A program made the position numbers and the translations under genes. Positions 24,878-37,400 of a stretch of DNA of 64,000 nt are shown here, piece after piece; the stretch's first letter is position 1, and the number at the start of each line of letters is the position of its first letter. The notes beneath the pieces were generated by a model. It did no database searches and was not told the DNA's origin. It saw only the letters and a program-made list of their open reading frames with translations. Origin of the DNA: Neckera pumila (lineage: Eukaryota; Streptophyta; Bryopsida; Hypnales; Neckeraceae); the NCBI GenBank assembly GCA_963969595.1, contig OZ018411.1, positions 4,156,501 to 4,220,500 on the forward strand. The letters run 5' to 3'.

Positions 24878-24964
<87 letters not shown>
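24878..24964. repeat. (ATT)n microsatellite
   Basis: About 29 uninterrupted ATT triplets. Reading frames through it are homopolymer artefacts. Confidence 0.95.
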
Positions 24965-25094
24965 TAGGCCAATGCATTAAAAATTGGCTATTTTGGACTT
25001 TTCTTCCTCCAAAATATCTTCCGGTCTTTATTTGGGGTTCTAATTTCCAAAACTCTCAACTTGTACCAATATTTTACTTTTGTCACACTACAAG

Positions 25095-25330
25095 TGAGGG
25101 TCTTTGGTTTAGTGGCTTTAACCTTGGCACACTAGTGAGGTAATCATGAATTCAAACCCAAGTGTTAGCAAGGTGCTTACTACCACAATCCACCCAATCA
25201 TGGTGCTGGTGGGTGCAATAACTACCTTGTTGTTATATGGGAACCTGAGAATTTCTTGGGGGAAGGAACTTGTCAGTTCTTTATTACAGGGTCTACCTCC
25301 TAACAAAGACATCAAGGATGGAATTAGCCA
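25095..25330 (+). mobile_element. Possible tRNA-derived SINE
   Basis: A tRNA-like head is suggested by 'ggtttagtggctttaacctt' and, about 35 bp downstream, 'catgaattcaaacccaagt', which resembles a mutated box B (consensus GGTTCGANNCC). A short reading frame crosses it on each strand, neither with family features. The 3' boundary is uncertain. A decayed SINE is the best reading, but box B matches only partially. Confidence 0.4.
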
Positions 25331-25448
25331 TCTAAGTCTATGAGGCTTATTAGATAGTTGAACCATTCCCAACAGACACTCATTCACACCAATCTTTCAA
25401 ACTGGAGTTATCCTTAATTTAGGCTAATTGTTTGTTTGTTTGTTTGTT

Positions 25449-25612
25449 CACTGGAAGAAAATTCAGTTTTTCTGTTGATTTGGTTGCGTTGATTTGAGTC
25501 ACTTTTCTGTTGATTTGAACAGAAATCTATTAATTGTAACAAATTTCTGTTCAAATCAATAAAAAAGTGACCCAAATCAACACAACCAAATCAACAAAAT
25601 TTTCTACTAGTG
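25449..25612. mobile_element. CACTAGTAG-type MITE, 164 bp
   Basis: Starts CACTGGAAGAAAATTCAG and ends TTTTCTACTAGTG. The halves form a long inverted repeat ('tgatttggttgcgttgattt' against 'aaatcaacacaaccaaatca'). It sits inside a (GTTT)n tract with GTT on both sides, which fits a 3-bp duplication but is ambiguous because of the tract. Relatives at 18145-18264 and 50303-50397. Confidence 0.8.
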
Positions 25613-25615
25613 GTT

Positions 25616-27779
25616 TGTTTGTTACGGTGAAATCAAGCCCTTTTTTTTGGCACCGCGGGGCTAGATAGCACCATTTCAAAATAAACGTCTACTTTTCGCC
25701 AGTTAAAAGTAATCTTTTTTCGCCAGGATTTTTTTGTTTTTACTAAAAATGTGGATGAAGTCGCCAAATTTGGATGAAAAAGTGCATGAATATGAGTGAA
25801 AAGTGTTTTTTTGTCCAAAAGATGGATGAATGTAGAAATACAACGCTTCATCAAATTTTAAGTGATTGCCATCTTGGCACTTTCTCAAAAAGTAAAAAAA
25901 AAAGGCTGGTACTGAAATCTCCTTGACTATAAGTCCCTCGGTCATGTTCTTAGTCCAACCAGAAAGTGCTCAGCAAGGAGGGGTGCACGGGCTTTGTTTT
26001 GTGGCATTCAGATCTACGGTGTGAAAATTATGGATTTTGGAGTTATTTTTGAACTAAAAATAGAAAATTGCTTTCTATTTTTATTTTGTTATTTTGACTG
26101 TTGCAACGGCATAGAGCACACTGCTAGTTTCCATGATGCACGCCAAAGGGACCCAGCTCAGCTCAGCTCCAGCACTCGGTGAAGGCAATGTTCTGTTCTG
26201 ATCCCCATGTCGGTGAATTGTTCGCTGAAGTCCACTCACACGGCCTTGGAGCATTGACACACGGTTCCTTCTCAGTTGTTGCTACGCTTACGCTGTGCTT
26301 TCGGAGAGCATCTCCGACTTGCGGACTAGCAATGATGCATATCATGAGAGCCAGAGCTTCCGGAAAGAATCTAAGCTTTAAGCTTCCTTTGCAATTGGGC
26401 TTTACTGGAGTGGAGTGATGAGAGTCGGTCTGGTCTGGTCTGGTCTGGTCGTCAATGGACAGACGCGTAACCTGCAGTTGATGGAGATCATTCCATTCAG
26501 TTCACTTCCCTTCTCGGAGCACCTCATCAAGGGAAAAATGATTCATCAGGGGAAAAATGTGAAGACGAATATGTATTAGATAACCAACAAGCCGCGGTAG
26601 CAGCGAGTAGGTTATCGGACATAACCGGTTGTTCACTTTTCAATCACAACCTTTTGATCTTCATGATCCAAGGGTGTAGGAAGCAAGTTGAAAGGAGAGA
26701 AGGTTATGAGTTACAACTTGTAATGGCAATGGTGATGGGTTGCCAATGGGATGGTGTCACGTGAGTGTTGAAAACTCAACAACCGGTTATGCCATGCCAG
26801 TTGCATCCATAGGAACTGGCTGATGAGGAATGGACTGTCAGTCAGTTTGGTGGTTTTTGGGAAGGCCATGCGAGAAAGCAAGACGGTAATAAAAGTGGTC
26901 ATTCGAAGTCTGCAATTTTATCCCTGGAGAAAACACGGGAATTATTTCATTTTATTTGCCGCCCATAATAACATTTGGAAATTTGGAATTCAAATTGGGA
27001 ATCAAAGGCCCCCAATTAAGGTGGGTACACCGAAAAGCGCCACAAATTGGGCCATGAGTAATTTGAAGGCAAAGTAGATAGTAGTAGTGAGTACAGGATT
27101 GTAAAGAGATGTGTAGAAAAGGAAGAAATGCACAAAAAAAATTCAGATTTTGACAAATATGAGAGCACAGTAGGGGTACAAAGTTTTGGAAGTAGAGTAT
27201 TCAAAAGCACTCATAGGCTGCACTAAAAATCAGCAGTCACATGCACAAAGTTCCCCTCCCAAGGTGTCAGAATGAAAAGAAATGGAGTTGCAATCGTGTT
27301 TAAAACAATGAAAATAAAATAAAATTAGTAATCAACAAGCAATAGAAAAACTTGTCAGTAATCAATGGGAATCGTCCATGTATTTCAAAGAAGAGAAAAT
27401 AATGATTACCTTGTCAGAGAAACAAATCAACATGTGATGTGAGCTTAGAAGCATGTCACCAATACCAAAATGGCCAATGGTTCTTTGATGAACTACCATA
27501 TTCACTCACTGACAATTTTCAGTAGATAACTACACTATTTAAGAGCTTAATCTAGGGTGCGCTTTAAGGCACTACACCATAATGGGGGTACCCACCTTAG
27601 CTATGACAGAGGTGAAGAACCCACGACACCAAGCAACAATCCTTTTTCCTTTCCTTTTCTTTTTCAATTTCTTCTCTTTTCTTTCAGTTTTTGAAAAAAT
27701 GCTAAGATGACAATCACTTAAAATTTGGTGCAACACTATATTTCTACATTCATCCATCTACTGGACCAAAATAACACTT
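25616..27779. other. Mixed GC stretch without a supported gene
   Basis: GC rises at about 25930-27080, with several short overlapping frames on both strands. None shows a motif, codon pattern or splice context that I can support. A GGTCT pentamer repeat lies at 26427-26450. It could be the remains of a gene or promoter, but I cannot identify one. Confidence 0.35.
26427..26450. repeat. (GGTCT)n tandem repeat
   Basis: Almost five units of the pentamer in a row. Confidence 0.9.
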
Positions 27780-28667
27780 TTCAATAATATTCATGCACTT
27801 TTTCAGAATTTTTTGAAAAATATCATTTTTGGCACATATAACCATAATATCTTGTAGTAATCTAGTTTGAGAATGTGTGGAAAAAATTTCAGAAATTTCC
27901 ATTGTGCACATTGGAAGATATTAGCGTTTGAAGTGGCAAAAGTCCTATTTTTTGGCCCTGAAAAAAACCGGGTAGCTACACTTCACAAGGTCAGATTATG
28001 ATGAAAAAAAATTCTAAAATGGTTGTGCTTCTTTGGATTCATTCTTCAAGGCAAGTTGGCTACATGTTTGAAAATTTTCAGATTATTTGGAATTGTACAA
28101 CATATAGGAAAAAAATAGTAAGTAGAAAGAAGTAGAGAATGGTTCAAAACACTAAATTGTTAAGAAGTTAAATATGGAACTAAAAAATGCCAATCCCAAT
28201 GGTTGCAATGTTGTAATAAACAATCTACATCCTACAATTTTACTTTTTCGAAAAATATTCAAAATTGAGTGAAATAAACAACTTCAAAGTTTATTTTAGA
28301 GTAGACAATCCATAACTGCCCGCAAACTAAAAACCCTTATAACGTTTGACTCATTGATCAAAATGGAATGATTCTAAGCTTTCCACGTATATATAAATCT
28401 AATAAACCAGTTTCAAATTTTTATTTTTGAAAAAAGTGATTTTTTTTTATCTGCCCGGACTACCCGAGTTGAGAAACAAATAACATATTAGGCCATAACT
28501 TTTTACTCGTATTTCCAAGTGTCATGAAATTTGGTGTATATGAAAGATATTCCTTGTCTCCACCTTTTATAAAAATTTCAGCCCAAAATATGAAAATCTC
28601 CATTTACACGTACATGCCCAAAATTTCTATGTTGCCAAAAAACACATGTTGGTCCTTTAGGGGTTAA
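27780..28667 (+). mobile_element. Family B TTAA element, left end truncated
   Basis: Ends GGTCCTTTAGGGG with TTAA at 28664-28667. The interior matches the copy at 11037-11978 in opposite orientation ('ccgggtagctac', 'ggattcattcttcaaggcaa', 'gatgctac' region). It also follows the family A order: 'aaccataatatcttgtag', 'gaatgtgtggaaaaaatttc', 'ccaatggttgcaatgttgta', 'ggccataac', 'tttcagccc'. The left terminus is missing. Confidence 0.8.
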
Positions 28668-28837
28668 AATCCGTCCACAGGTATGCCCAAAGAATTGTGG
28701 CCAATAGGTACTCCAGTGGATGGTACTGGAAATGCTAAAAATGCTACAATAGATACAAATCCTAATCGAGGTTTCAACTTGGAAAACTGAGAAGGTCTAA
28801 TAGTAACGAATGGGTTTATTAAATATTTCGGATTTCT

Positions 28838-29345
28838 TTAACACCCAAAGGACCAAGGGACATTTTTTGGCAACATAGCATTTTTGGTTATCCATTTATG
28901 AAATGGAACTTTCCATTTCTTTCTTTGAAATTTTCACACAACATGCGTCAAGGAGTAGCTTCAAGGCACAACAATTTTCATAACATTTGATTATAGGGTT
29001 ATTGTATGATGTATAGTTTCTTTTTCAACTTGAATAACCCGGACAGCTTAGAAAAATTTCCTTTTCTTTAAATAAAAATTTGAACTTGATTTATGTAGAA
29101 CTAAAAATCTTTCAATCATTCTATTTTGATTAGCAAGATAAGAATTATGACTAGTTTTAGTTTGCATGTGGTCATGGAATCTCTGCTTATACAAACTTTG
29201 AAGCTCTTTTTTAATTCAATTTTCAGTACTTTTGAAAAAAATTAAAATCATAAGATGTAGATTTTTTATTACAACCTTACAACCATTAAGGTTGAACTTT
29301 TTTCTCTATGACAAAATTCTCAACAATTTAGTATTTTTAATCATA
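28838..29345 (-). mobile_element. Family B TTAA element, half copy
   Basis: TTAA at 28838-28841 is followed by CACCCAAAGGACCAAGG, then the B interior ('tgcgtcaaggagtagcttca', 'acaacaattttcataacatt'). Homology is lost near 29345, so the other half is deleted. It starts 170 bp after the B copy that ends at 28667 and is in opposite orientation. Confidence 0.75.
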
Positions 29346-29498
29346 CCTTAGACGTTTTTATTTACCATTTCTTGAAGCACAAACATGAAATATTTTTTGT
29401 TAAATTTATTTATAGGAGTTCCCAATTTATTTTTCCAACCCATCATAGAAAGATGCAAGTTGTAGGATGCACACATTTTTGGGTAAAAAATTGAAAGA

Positions 29499-30748
29499 TT
29501 AACCCTTAGAAGATCAAGGCCATTTTTTTGCCAAAAAATACTCAAAAACTGCCATTTCTATAGCAAAGAGTAAAACAAATTGAATATTGTTTTTACATCT
29601 AACCATAGGATCTTATATCTAAGTAGTATGAAAATGTATGCAATGTATGGAAAAAATTTCAAATTTTTTGTCTTTACAGATTGCAAAATATCTATATTTA
29701 AAGTGAAAAAAACAAATCATTAGAGGGGATTCGGGGTCCTTGGAAGATCGTTTCAAGCCTGTTCTCCAATCTGGCCAGATTCAGTGAACAACGGAGTAGA
29801 CAAGTTAGAATTTTTTTTTTCAAAAAAAAAAAAAGAGTTTGTTTTACCAAAATATCATTTTAAGCATTTTTTTTATTTTTTTATTTTTTCAAAAATGACG
29901 TGGTAGTCGCTTTGCTACGTCAGCCAGTTGCTGCAGCTGCATTCTTATAGTCTGGGAATGTAGGAGAACCCGTAGTCTTCCAAGACCCCCAAATTCCCTC
30001 GAATGTTTTCAGCACATTGCGGAATTAGATTTTTTGACTTTGAACATTTTTAACTTTAAATTTTTTCACTACAAAGTTTTGAGGTTTAAATCTTTATAGT
30101 AGAGAATTGAGTTGAGAGTTTAGCAAAACAAAATCAAATAAAACAAAATCAAATCAAAAAAACTTAATTCTCATTATTAAAAAAGTTGTTAAGTAGAAGT
30201 AGATACAAGATAGAAGGAAAATCTAAAATATTAATATCTTTTATATGGAATTAAAATGCACTAATCCCAATGGCGAGATTGTTCTAGCAAAAAAACTAAA
30301 CCATACAAAACTTTTTATTTTGAAAAATTGTAAAAATGGCATTCAAAAATGAATCCTACAAGTTATTTTTTTCAGGAAGATGCTCTAAGTGCCCGAAAAA
30401 AAAGATTGTCCATAACTTTCTCATAACAAATCCAAATGGAATGAATCAAAGCTTTTAAAAATTAGACAAAAATATAGTCTATAGGAAAAACAAAAATTTA
30501 AATAAAAATTTAATTTTGCAGTTTTTTTTTGTTGCCCTTGTTCTCTTGTTTTGAGCTTATTTGGGCATAACTTTTGTTCCTGGGCATCAATTGAAAAAAA
30601 ATTAATATTCCCACGAAGCTCATCATTTTTTCTAACCTTTCAAAAAAAATTCAAAAAATCAGGACAAAAATTCAGCCCGTAGGTACCTGCCCGAATGCCC
30701 CAAAATTCCAAATGTCCGCCAAATCAACAATGGTCCTTTAGAGGTTAA
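29499..30748 (+). mobile_element. Family A TTAA element with a nested insertion
   Basis: TTAA at 29499-29502 with CCCTTAGAAGATCAAGGCC, and GGTCCTTTAGAGG with TTAA at 30745-30748. The interior is complete with 'cccgtaggtacctgcccga' near the right end. A 278-bp foreign segment interrupts it at 29723-30000; without it the copy is about 970 bp. Confidence 0.85.
29723..30000. mobile_element. TIR element (278 bp) nested in a family A copy
   Basis: Left end GAGGGGATTCGGGGTCCTTG and the reverse complement of the right end, GAGGGAATTTGGGGGTCTTG, match over about 25 bp with few changes. The body is GC-mixed with homopolymer runs. No clear target duplication could be read from the flanks, so the superfamily stays open. 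It has no coding capacity. Confidence 0.7.
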
Positions 30749-31687
30749 ACTTAATCATTTGGGAAAAGTTGAAAATACTCTTTTTGAAACTTGAAGCATT
30801 TTGATCTTGCAATTAATAAAGTTTTTGCTCATAAACTTGAAGAGGTTGCACTCTAACAAATTAGTTAAAGGATCCTTTAGTTGGATTTGTTAATGAATAA
30901 ATAAATATGTAGATTTTAGCCTATCCAATCTATTGTTTTCTCATTTTCACAAGCTAACTTTGTATTAACTGAGGTCTTTTCTTGACTAATGGGTTCTTAA
31001 ACCCAAATCCTACCATATTAAACTAAAATTAATTTGCAAACTAATTAAGTACAAGAAAACACTGAAAACTAGTTGCTTTTTCAAATGTTGTGATCTTCAA
31101 AACGGCACATAGTCCAATTGAAGAAGTATTCCTTTCATGTCCCCAAAGATCAATTAAACCTTGGTATTTGAATTGGAGGTATTAACAAAATTGCAACTAT
31201 GCATTGTCTATTCAATTTATCAAATACATTCTATCCACAATTTAACTTCTACTATGAACACATAATTTGTCATTTTTGAACTTGGCCTTATAAAATTGCA
31301 CTTACAAACCGTACGAGCAAAATTCAGCTCTTCAGCAAAAAGGGGGGGTGGGGGGGTTCTCCATTTTTGTTTTTCTGGAATTGTGGAAAATTGTAGAATG
31401 AGACATTCATTCTTCTTTGTGCAATGATTGTATTTGAGCCCTTTTTTTTCTATTCAATGAGTACTATACATAATTTTTCTTTTCAATTCACAAGTTCAGG
31501 ACTACAATGATGCTTTTTGATACATATACAAAACATTGTATACGATTATTACAGATGATTTTTGTAAGTACAAATTGCTTTCATTTTTTATATATTCAAC
31601 TAACTAAGCTCAAGTCCTGTACTACTAACATTATATTTGTACTACATTGACCACTCCTATAATTCCTCCTACATGTAATACTTCACT
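30749..31687. other. AT-rich stretch before the DUF7869 relic
   Basis: A G-rich run (two blocks of seven G separated by T) lies near 31341-31356. No gene or repeat is recognised. Confidence 0.4.
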
Positions 31688-34443
31688 TCAATATGCATGT
31701 ATGTCATTCCGCAAACGTTCATTGCCCAACTCCTCCATCTGCAATGCAATGTATTCTAGCAAATGAGGTTTTGCTAGTACTGGGATACTGACTTTTGTCT
31801 TTGTTACCTCTTCATGAACTTGTACATTGTTCTCTTGCACAATCCCGCTTCTTGATTTCATAAATATGTTTATCCATGAGAAAATAGCAGCTTCTTTCTC
31901 TACCCATCCATGTTGTTCACAAGAAGGCTCCCACAATGCTTTCATGCAATTTGCAAACCGCTCTTTGCAAGCCGCTCTTTGCTTGAGCTTCTACCTATGC
32001 CAATTCCTGCCTTTTAAATTAGCCAATACCATATCACTTTTATCTCTGCTGCTCGCTTACGCTGACCAAACTCCAACACCTTCCTAAGAAAAAACGGCAC
32101 GCCTTCTCATACTTCAGTTGCCTACACATTTAGGGCCACAAATTGTCCAACTTGGAGGTCTTTCTCTAGTTCAAACACTAGAAATGGATCCTGCCCTTCT
32201 TCTGTGCTCCTTGTTGCAATTGTATCTGTGCCTTCCTTCACCCTCCTTCTTCTTGTGGCCCTATTCCCCGCAAGTTGTACTGGTTTGTTTCTTTGGGGAC
32301 CAGCATAGCCTCGTGCTTTTGAATTTGGCATTGTTGCCATGATGGAGTCTATTGCAACCGACATCATATTTGATTCTTCTCCTTCAACAGGAACTCTGTT
32401 CAATGCCGTGTGCTCCCTTTTGTTCCCTTCAACTCTTGATGGACAAAACAGTAGGTTCTGTTCCACCGTTCTATCCATATTAGAAAATTCTCTCAAAAAC
32501 TTCTTGAACTCTTCTGTTTTCATTTTTGCTTCAAGGTTCTTCTCCACGTGCAATCCTCTCTCCATACATTTGTCCTTGTATACGATGAAATCTTCCAGCC
32601 CCCTTAGCTCTTTCTCATCTGCTGCAAACACCTCTGCTAGATCGGGCTTCTCTGTTGGGCTTGGTATGGATTGTAAGCACATGTGCCCTTCTGCCGGTCC
32701 CCACTTGTTCTTGCTGAAGTGCTTGTGCTGAACTCTAGGCACTCCATTCTCCATGTAGAACCTCATGTAGTGTGGAAACGTTATCCCTGTCAATTGGTCT
32801 TCCCCCCCTCAAAAGGTGTGGTGTGATGAATGATTTTCAATCATAAACATTCTCAAGTTTTTGTGCAGTGACAAAGGACTCTGTGTATGATGTCCCTTTC
32901 TCAACTAAAAACAACAACTCATCCAAAGAATCAATATTGGTCCTCTTTAGCATATTTAAAATTATACTGAATCGTTGGTCTATGTCTTCATGTGTGTGTC
33001 CTACAATTAGAAAACATAATTGCACCTCTTGGAAGTAACCCATGCCCATTAATGCTGCACACAAGGCAAACATGTATATACTCTTGTTTTTGCAAGTTGT
33101 ATTGTCCGCTTGAATTTGCAAAGTTGGCGGCATTTTTCTCTTCCGTCTCCGTACATTAGATATCATATGCATTATTGTAGTTATCACCTGATTGCTGTCA
33201 TGCTTGTGGTGTGCATCAATCCACACATCTGCATACAATCCAATCGCATGTACCAGTACTCCACAAAGATGAGTTTTCACAAACCGAGACTCTATATTCT
33301 TCATGGTTTGCCTCATTTTCGGAACCATAGTCGTGTTCTGGTCCATACCGTCTACTATCAAGCACATGTACAAGTCCGGGGTTATCATTATTGACCTCTT
33401 GAACAGCCAATAATCGCGCCTCTCTTCCATTTGATATTGGATGTATATAATGTACCACTTTTTTATCTTCGCACCCGTTGCTACACTAGTTGTGCCTTCC
33501 ATTCCACACTTATATTCCCAACAATGGTAACATTTTGAAAATTGGGAGTATGGGGGAATCTGTACGTGTGGAAATTCCTTGCGCCACAACCAATGGAAAG
33601 AAGCAAGGGACAGTGGCTCTCCATCTACTATCTTCTTCACTTCTTTGTTGACGTAGTTGAATACATCCACCTTTGTTGTGTTCATGGGTAACAATATCAA
33701 TGGTACCATGCTGTTGTTTGCCTTCCTTTGTACTTGTTTGTGAAGTTGAGTGCATCCAGCTTCCTTCACAAACTCTTCAAAACTCTCACATGCTGTAGAC
33801 AATTTTGCTCCTTCTCTCAAGTGACATGTGTTTCCATGTATCGCAGCCACTCTTCCATATACCTGTTGGGATTGCTTCAATTGCTTGAACCATCATTGTG
33901 AATAACCAAGTATTGTAGCATAGCAAGCATTGCAAACGTGAAAGCCATCCAATTTAGTCTCATATTTGTCCCTCTTCTCTCTTTCTGTTCTTTTGTAGAA
34001 AGTGCTCAACATTTGTAGCATCCACGTTCATCGGAGCTTGTACTTCTGTCCCCATGCCATGTACCTTTGATTCAATATGTACTTCTTGTCTATTTTTGTC
34101 AAGTAATTTGCTTGCATCCATCTTTATTTTTGACTGCCAATACACTTTGCAAGGTCACTTTTTGACTTAATGCTTCTCTTCTTATAGGTGGTCCTTGTTC
34201 TTGTCTCTTTTGGGTAGCCATAGAATAACTTCAGTTACTACTACAATCCGGTAACCCATCCCTCACTTCTACATTGCCTCCAAAGCTATTCAATTGTTCG
34301 ATTCTTAGAGAGCTTTGATGAGGGGTGCTACTAGTACCAGGAGTGCTCTGAGATATTTTCGATGGACCAGGACTACTATTGCTCTCGTGGAACTTAAATT
34401 CCGGTATTGCTACAGGAGAAAAAGATAAAACTTTGTCCTCCAC
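31688..34443 (-). pseudogene. Broken DUF7869-type gene (possible transposase-derived family)
   Basis: The longest open piece (33880-32837, 347 residues) has the DUF7869 signature: IVDGMDQ near residue 175, QADNTTCKN near 257 and VGHTHEDIDQRFS near 293, with a small C-x2-C-x4-C cluster at 117-125. The frame continues upstream to about 34012 through LDGFHVCNACYATILGY, interrupted by TGA at 33895-33893 (probably a former Arg codon). Downstream it ends at TGA 32839-32837 (probably a former Trp), and a frameshift in a C7 run (32802-32808) separates it from the 223-residue C-terminal part (32793-32122, with ITFPHYMRFY and KWGPAEGH). Further pieces continue to 31688 in other frames. The 34443-34231 piece as N-terminus is uncertain. 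The Asp, Asp-Asn and Glu spacing recalls a DDE/RNase H-fold nuclease; that is inference, as the family's function is not established to my knowledge. The gene is non-functional. Confidence 0.75.
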
Positions 34444-37400
34444 CAGATTTTGTAATACTTGCCCTTCCTTGTCATGTAGTACGGACTCTTGATTTCTTCC
34501 ACTAAATCACCAATCCCACACATTGACCAAGATGCTCCCCTACTAATTCTCCTGTCCATATTGTTGTATCTACAACATACAACACCTTCACAGCAACCTC
34601 ATGAGGACATAGCTTTATATGGTGCAGCTCCATTCCATTTAGAATACTTTCATCAATGGCTCCAGTTCCAACAACTCTTCCACCTTCTGCACCAATCTTC
34701 TAAGAGCAGTTCCACGGTGTCTACTCTCTTCTCTGTCCTAATGTCATGCCTTTTAATACTACTGCTTTCAAATAGAATTGCACAACGGGCTCGGACTATT
34801 CTTTGTCCAACACTCCCTCCAGTGGGCCCTCTTGTTGTTGCTATCGTCGGAAGTGCCATAGGACTCCCGAAACCTCTGACATCCGTAGTTGTTGTTTACT
34901 TCTGTTGTTATACCATTCACATGTGCATGGCATTGTTAGGCCAACAATTGAAGACATAAGTTCTGTTGCTTTAAAAAAATCTCTCAAATCATCAGTTCCC
35001 TTTAAATTATATTAAATTTTTTTCATGTTGACATCATATTCTTTTCTTGAAACAAATAGCTTCAATACATTAACCAATTCAAATTCATCTTCCAAAAAAA
35101 TTTAATCAATTTTGCTATCATTTCTAACCCGTTTACAACTTCCTTCATGTAATTAAAGCAGATAAAATGGACACTGCTTACTGTTGCTAACTTTCAGAAC
35201 ACAAAAAATTGTTCATTCATACTCTATTTTATTGAGTATTCCTTTCATTGTTATAATATGGGTTAGACCCTCAAAAAATTTCATGAACACCATGAATTCA
35301 TTTCAATTTTGAAATATATCTATATGTATATTAGACATATTTTAAATCCAATTCAAAAATTAGAACTCATACTTGAGATACTATAAATGCAAAGTCATCC
35401 ATCAGATTTTGAATACCATGTCTACAGAAGCGTAGTTCTTTTATTTACTCTACTTTGTTCACTCCTTATTATTTGTTTGCATAATGAATTGTAGAACCTT
35501 TACATGACCTTAAAAACTTTCACTCTATCTGCAATTTCACATTTTTCCAAATGAAACATTTGTCAATACAATTGTCGTGCACACTCCAACATTTTAAGAA
35601 CATAATCACATTTAGAACTCTCTACATCATTTCCTCAACAATCACATATTGTGAAATATGAATTAATTAAAAAACTGTGCATTCACAAAAGTATGGTTCT
35701 ATGATTTCATTACACTCACTATAAATTATACTTAATTATAGAGGACAGCACCTTGAACTCTGAGTTCGACATTGGAACCATGGGGCCATTTACATTTCTA
35801 TCACTCACAAGATACAGTGTAAAAAAAAACATCACACCTTTAACAACTTGTAACAATGCTGTATAACAGAATCCACAAAGCATATCTATATTCTACCATT
35901 TGATGCCACATTAAATAATAATATCCAATAGAAATTAAATGCAACATTTAGACTTCTTGTAATCCTTGTTTGAATTGTGATTAATACCTCTAATTTCCAC
36001 AAAAACAATAATTCCTCCAGTTTCAAAGTACTTTGTTCTAAATGGTTGATTTCTAATAATGATGTCCCTACTCTCTCTTGTATTGCTGTTTGTCAAGTTT
36101 GATTTTGATTTTACAAATATTAGATGAACGGAGCCTAAGCTTCTTAGAACAAAGTTTATAATCTACATTTCACACATATAAGAAAAATAACAACATCTGG
36201 ACTTCACTAATTGTGAATGAAGTGCATGACAAAGCACACACTTCTTGATCTCTCCAAATGTCTCTTTGATCCCATGTGTCAACAATTCAACATTTGTTTT
36301 TGAAATATATCCGTACTATTGCAACACTTGCATTGGCATACTCGACACGTCTACCTTAAAATTTCAAAATTCCTAATAATCTAATAATCTTCAACCACTC
36401 TCTATTGTTTTTATTCTACATCCACATTGTTCCATTGCATAGATTTTTCATCCATTATCATATAAAGTTGGAATGTATTACATTGACTTCTAAATACATC
36501 CTTCAAAAATATTGAAGTAAAAATCATCACCAATTGCAAGGTCAATGTCCTAAAATTTCAAGAAATAGTTCATCCAACCTTAACAAAAGTGTTGTTTGCC
36601 GTATGAAGTTTAAAAATTTAAAAGACTACTTTTCAAACAGCCAGAAGTGAATTCTTAAGAAAATCAAAGATTACAGATTTTTGTAGAGACACATACACCA
36701 CAACTCTTATTGATACTACAAAGTTAAGCAAATACATAATCATTGAATGCTTCAATAGTATTGGAAAATACAAATTGCAATATATTCAATATTAACAACT
36801 AATTTAGTATAGTTTAGTCAATTTTTAATCAACTATGCTCACAGGCCGTTTCACATTCTTTCATATTCTATCTAGTGTTAAAATTATTTCTTAGAATTCA
36901 GCATTGAATAGCAATATATGTATATGCTTGAATAATTGCTCCAAGTAATAAACTCACTGCAATTATGGAGGATGACTACTACCTCTTTTTAATTCTATGG
37001 CTTATAAGAAAGCGCAACATCTGTACGTCAAGCTGAATACTAAGCCATGATTGTAGATACAATTGTTGATTATTCACTTCCACAGTCTTATCACACTAAA
37101 AATCAATTATCACAAACTATAGTGCAATCTAGATAAAAAAAAATAACACAAAGGGTAGGGCTCTGATAAAGCCCTTAATCTACTAAGTACTTCACAATGT
37201 GTGCAAACATCATCAACTTCCCTTACATGCAATAACCACATTCTAACCAAATAATGACACATAATACAATATTCATTAACGTAGGCAACTACTATTTGTA
37301 CTTGATTATCTTATAGACCGTAGTGTTGAGTTATAATACTCTTGCAAGAAATATATTAATTCAAAATGCACGGTTTTTTCTTATGTTCAATTAATATATG

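Noticed and set aside
24740..25143. Two plus-strand frames with Ile or Tyr runs
   Set aside because: Artefacts of the ATT microsatellite and element debris.
32118..34959. Plus-strand frames of up to 156 residues
   Set aside because: They are shadows of the minus-strand DUF7869 relic or low-complexity frames upstream of it.
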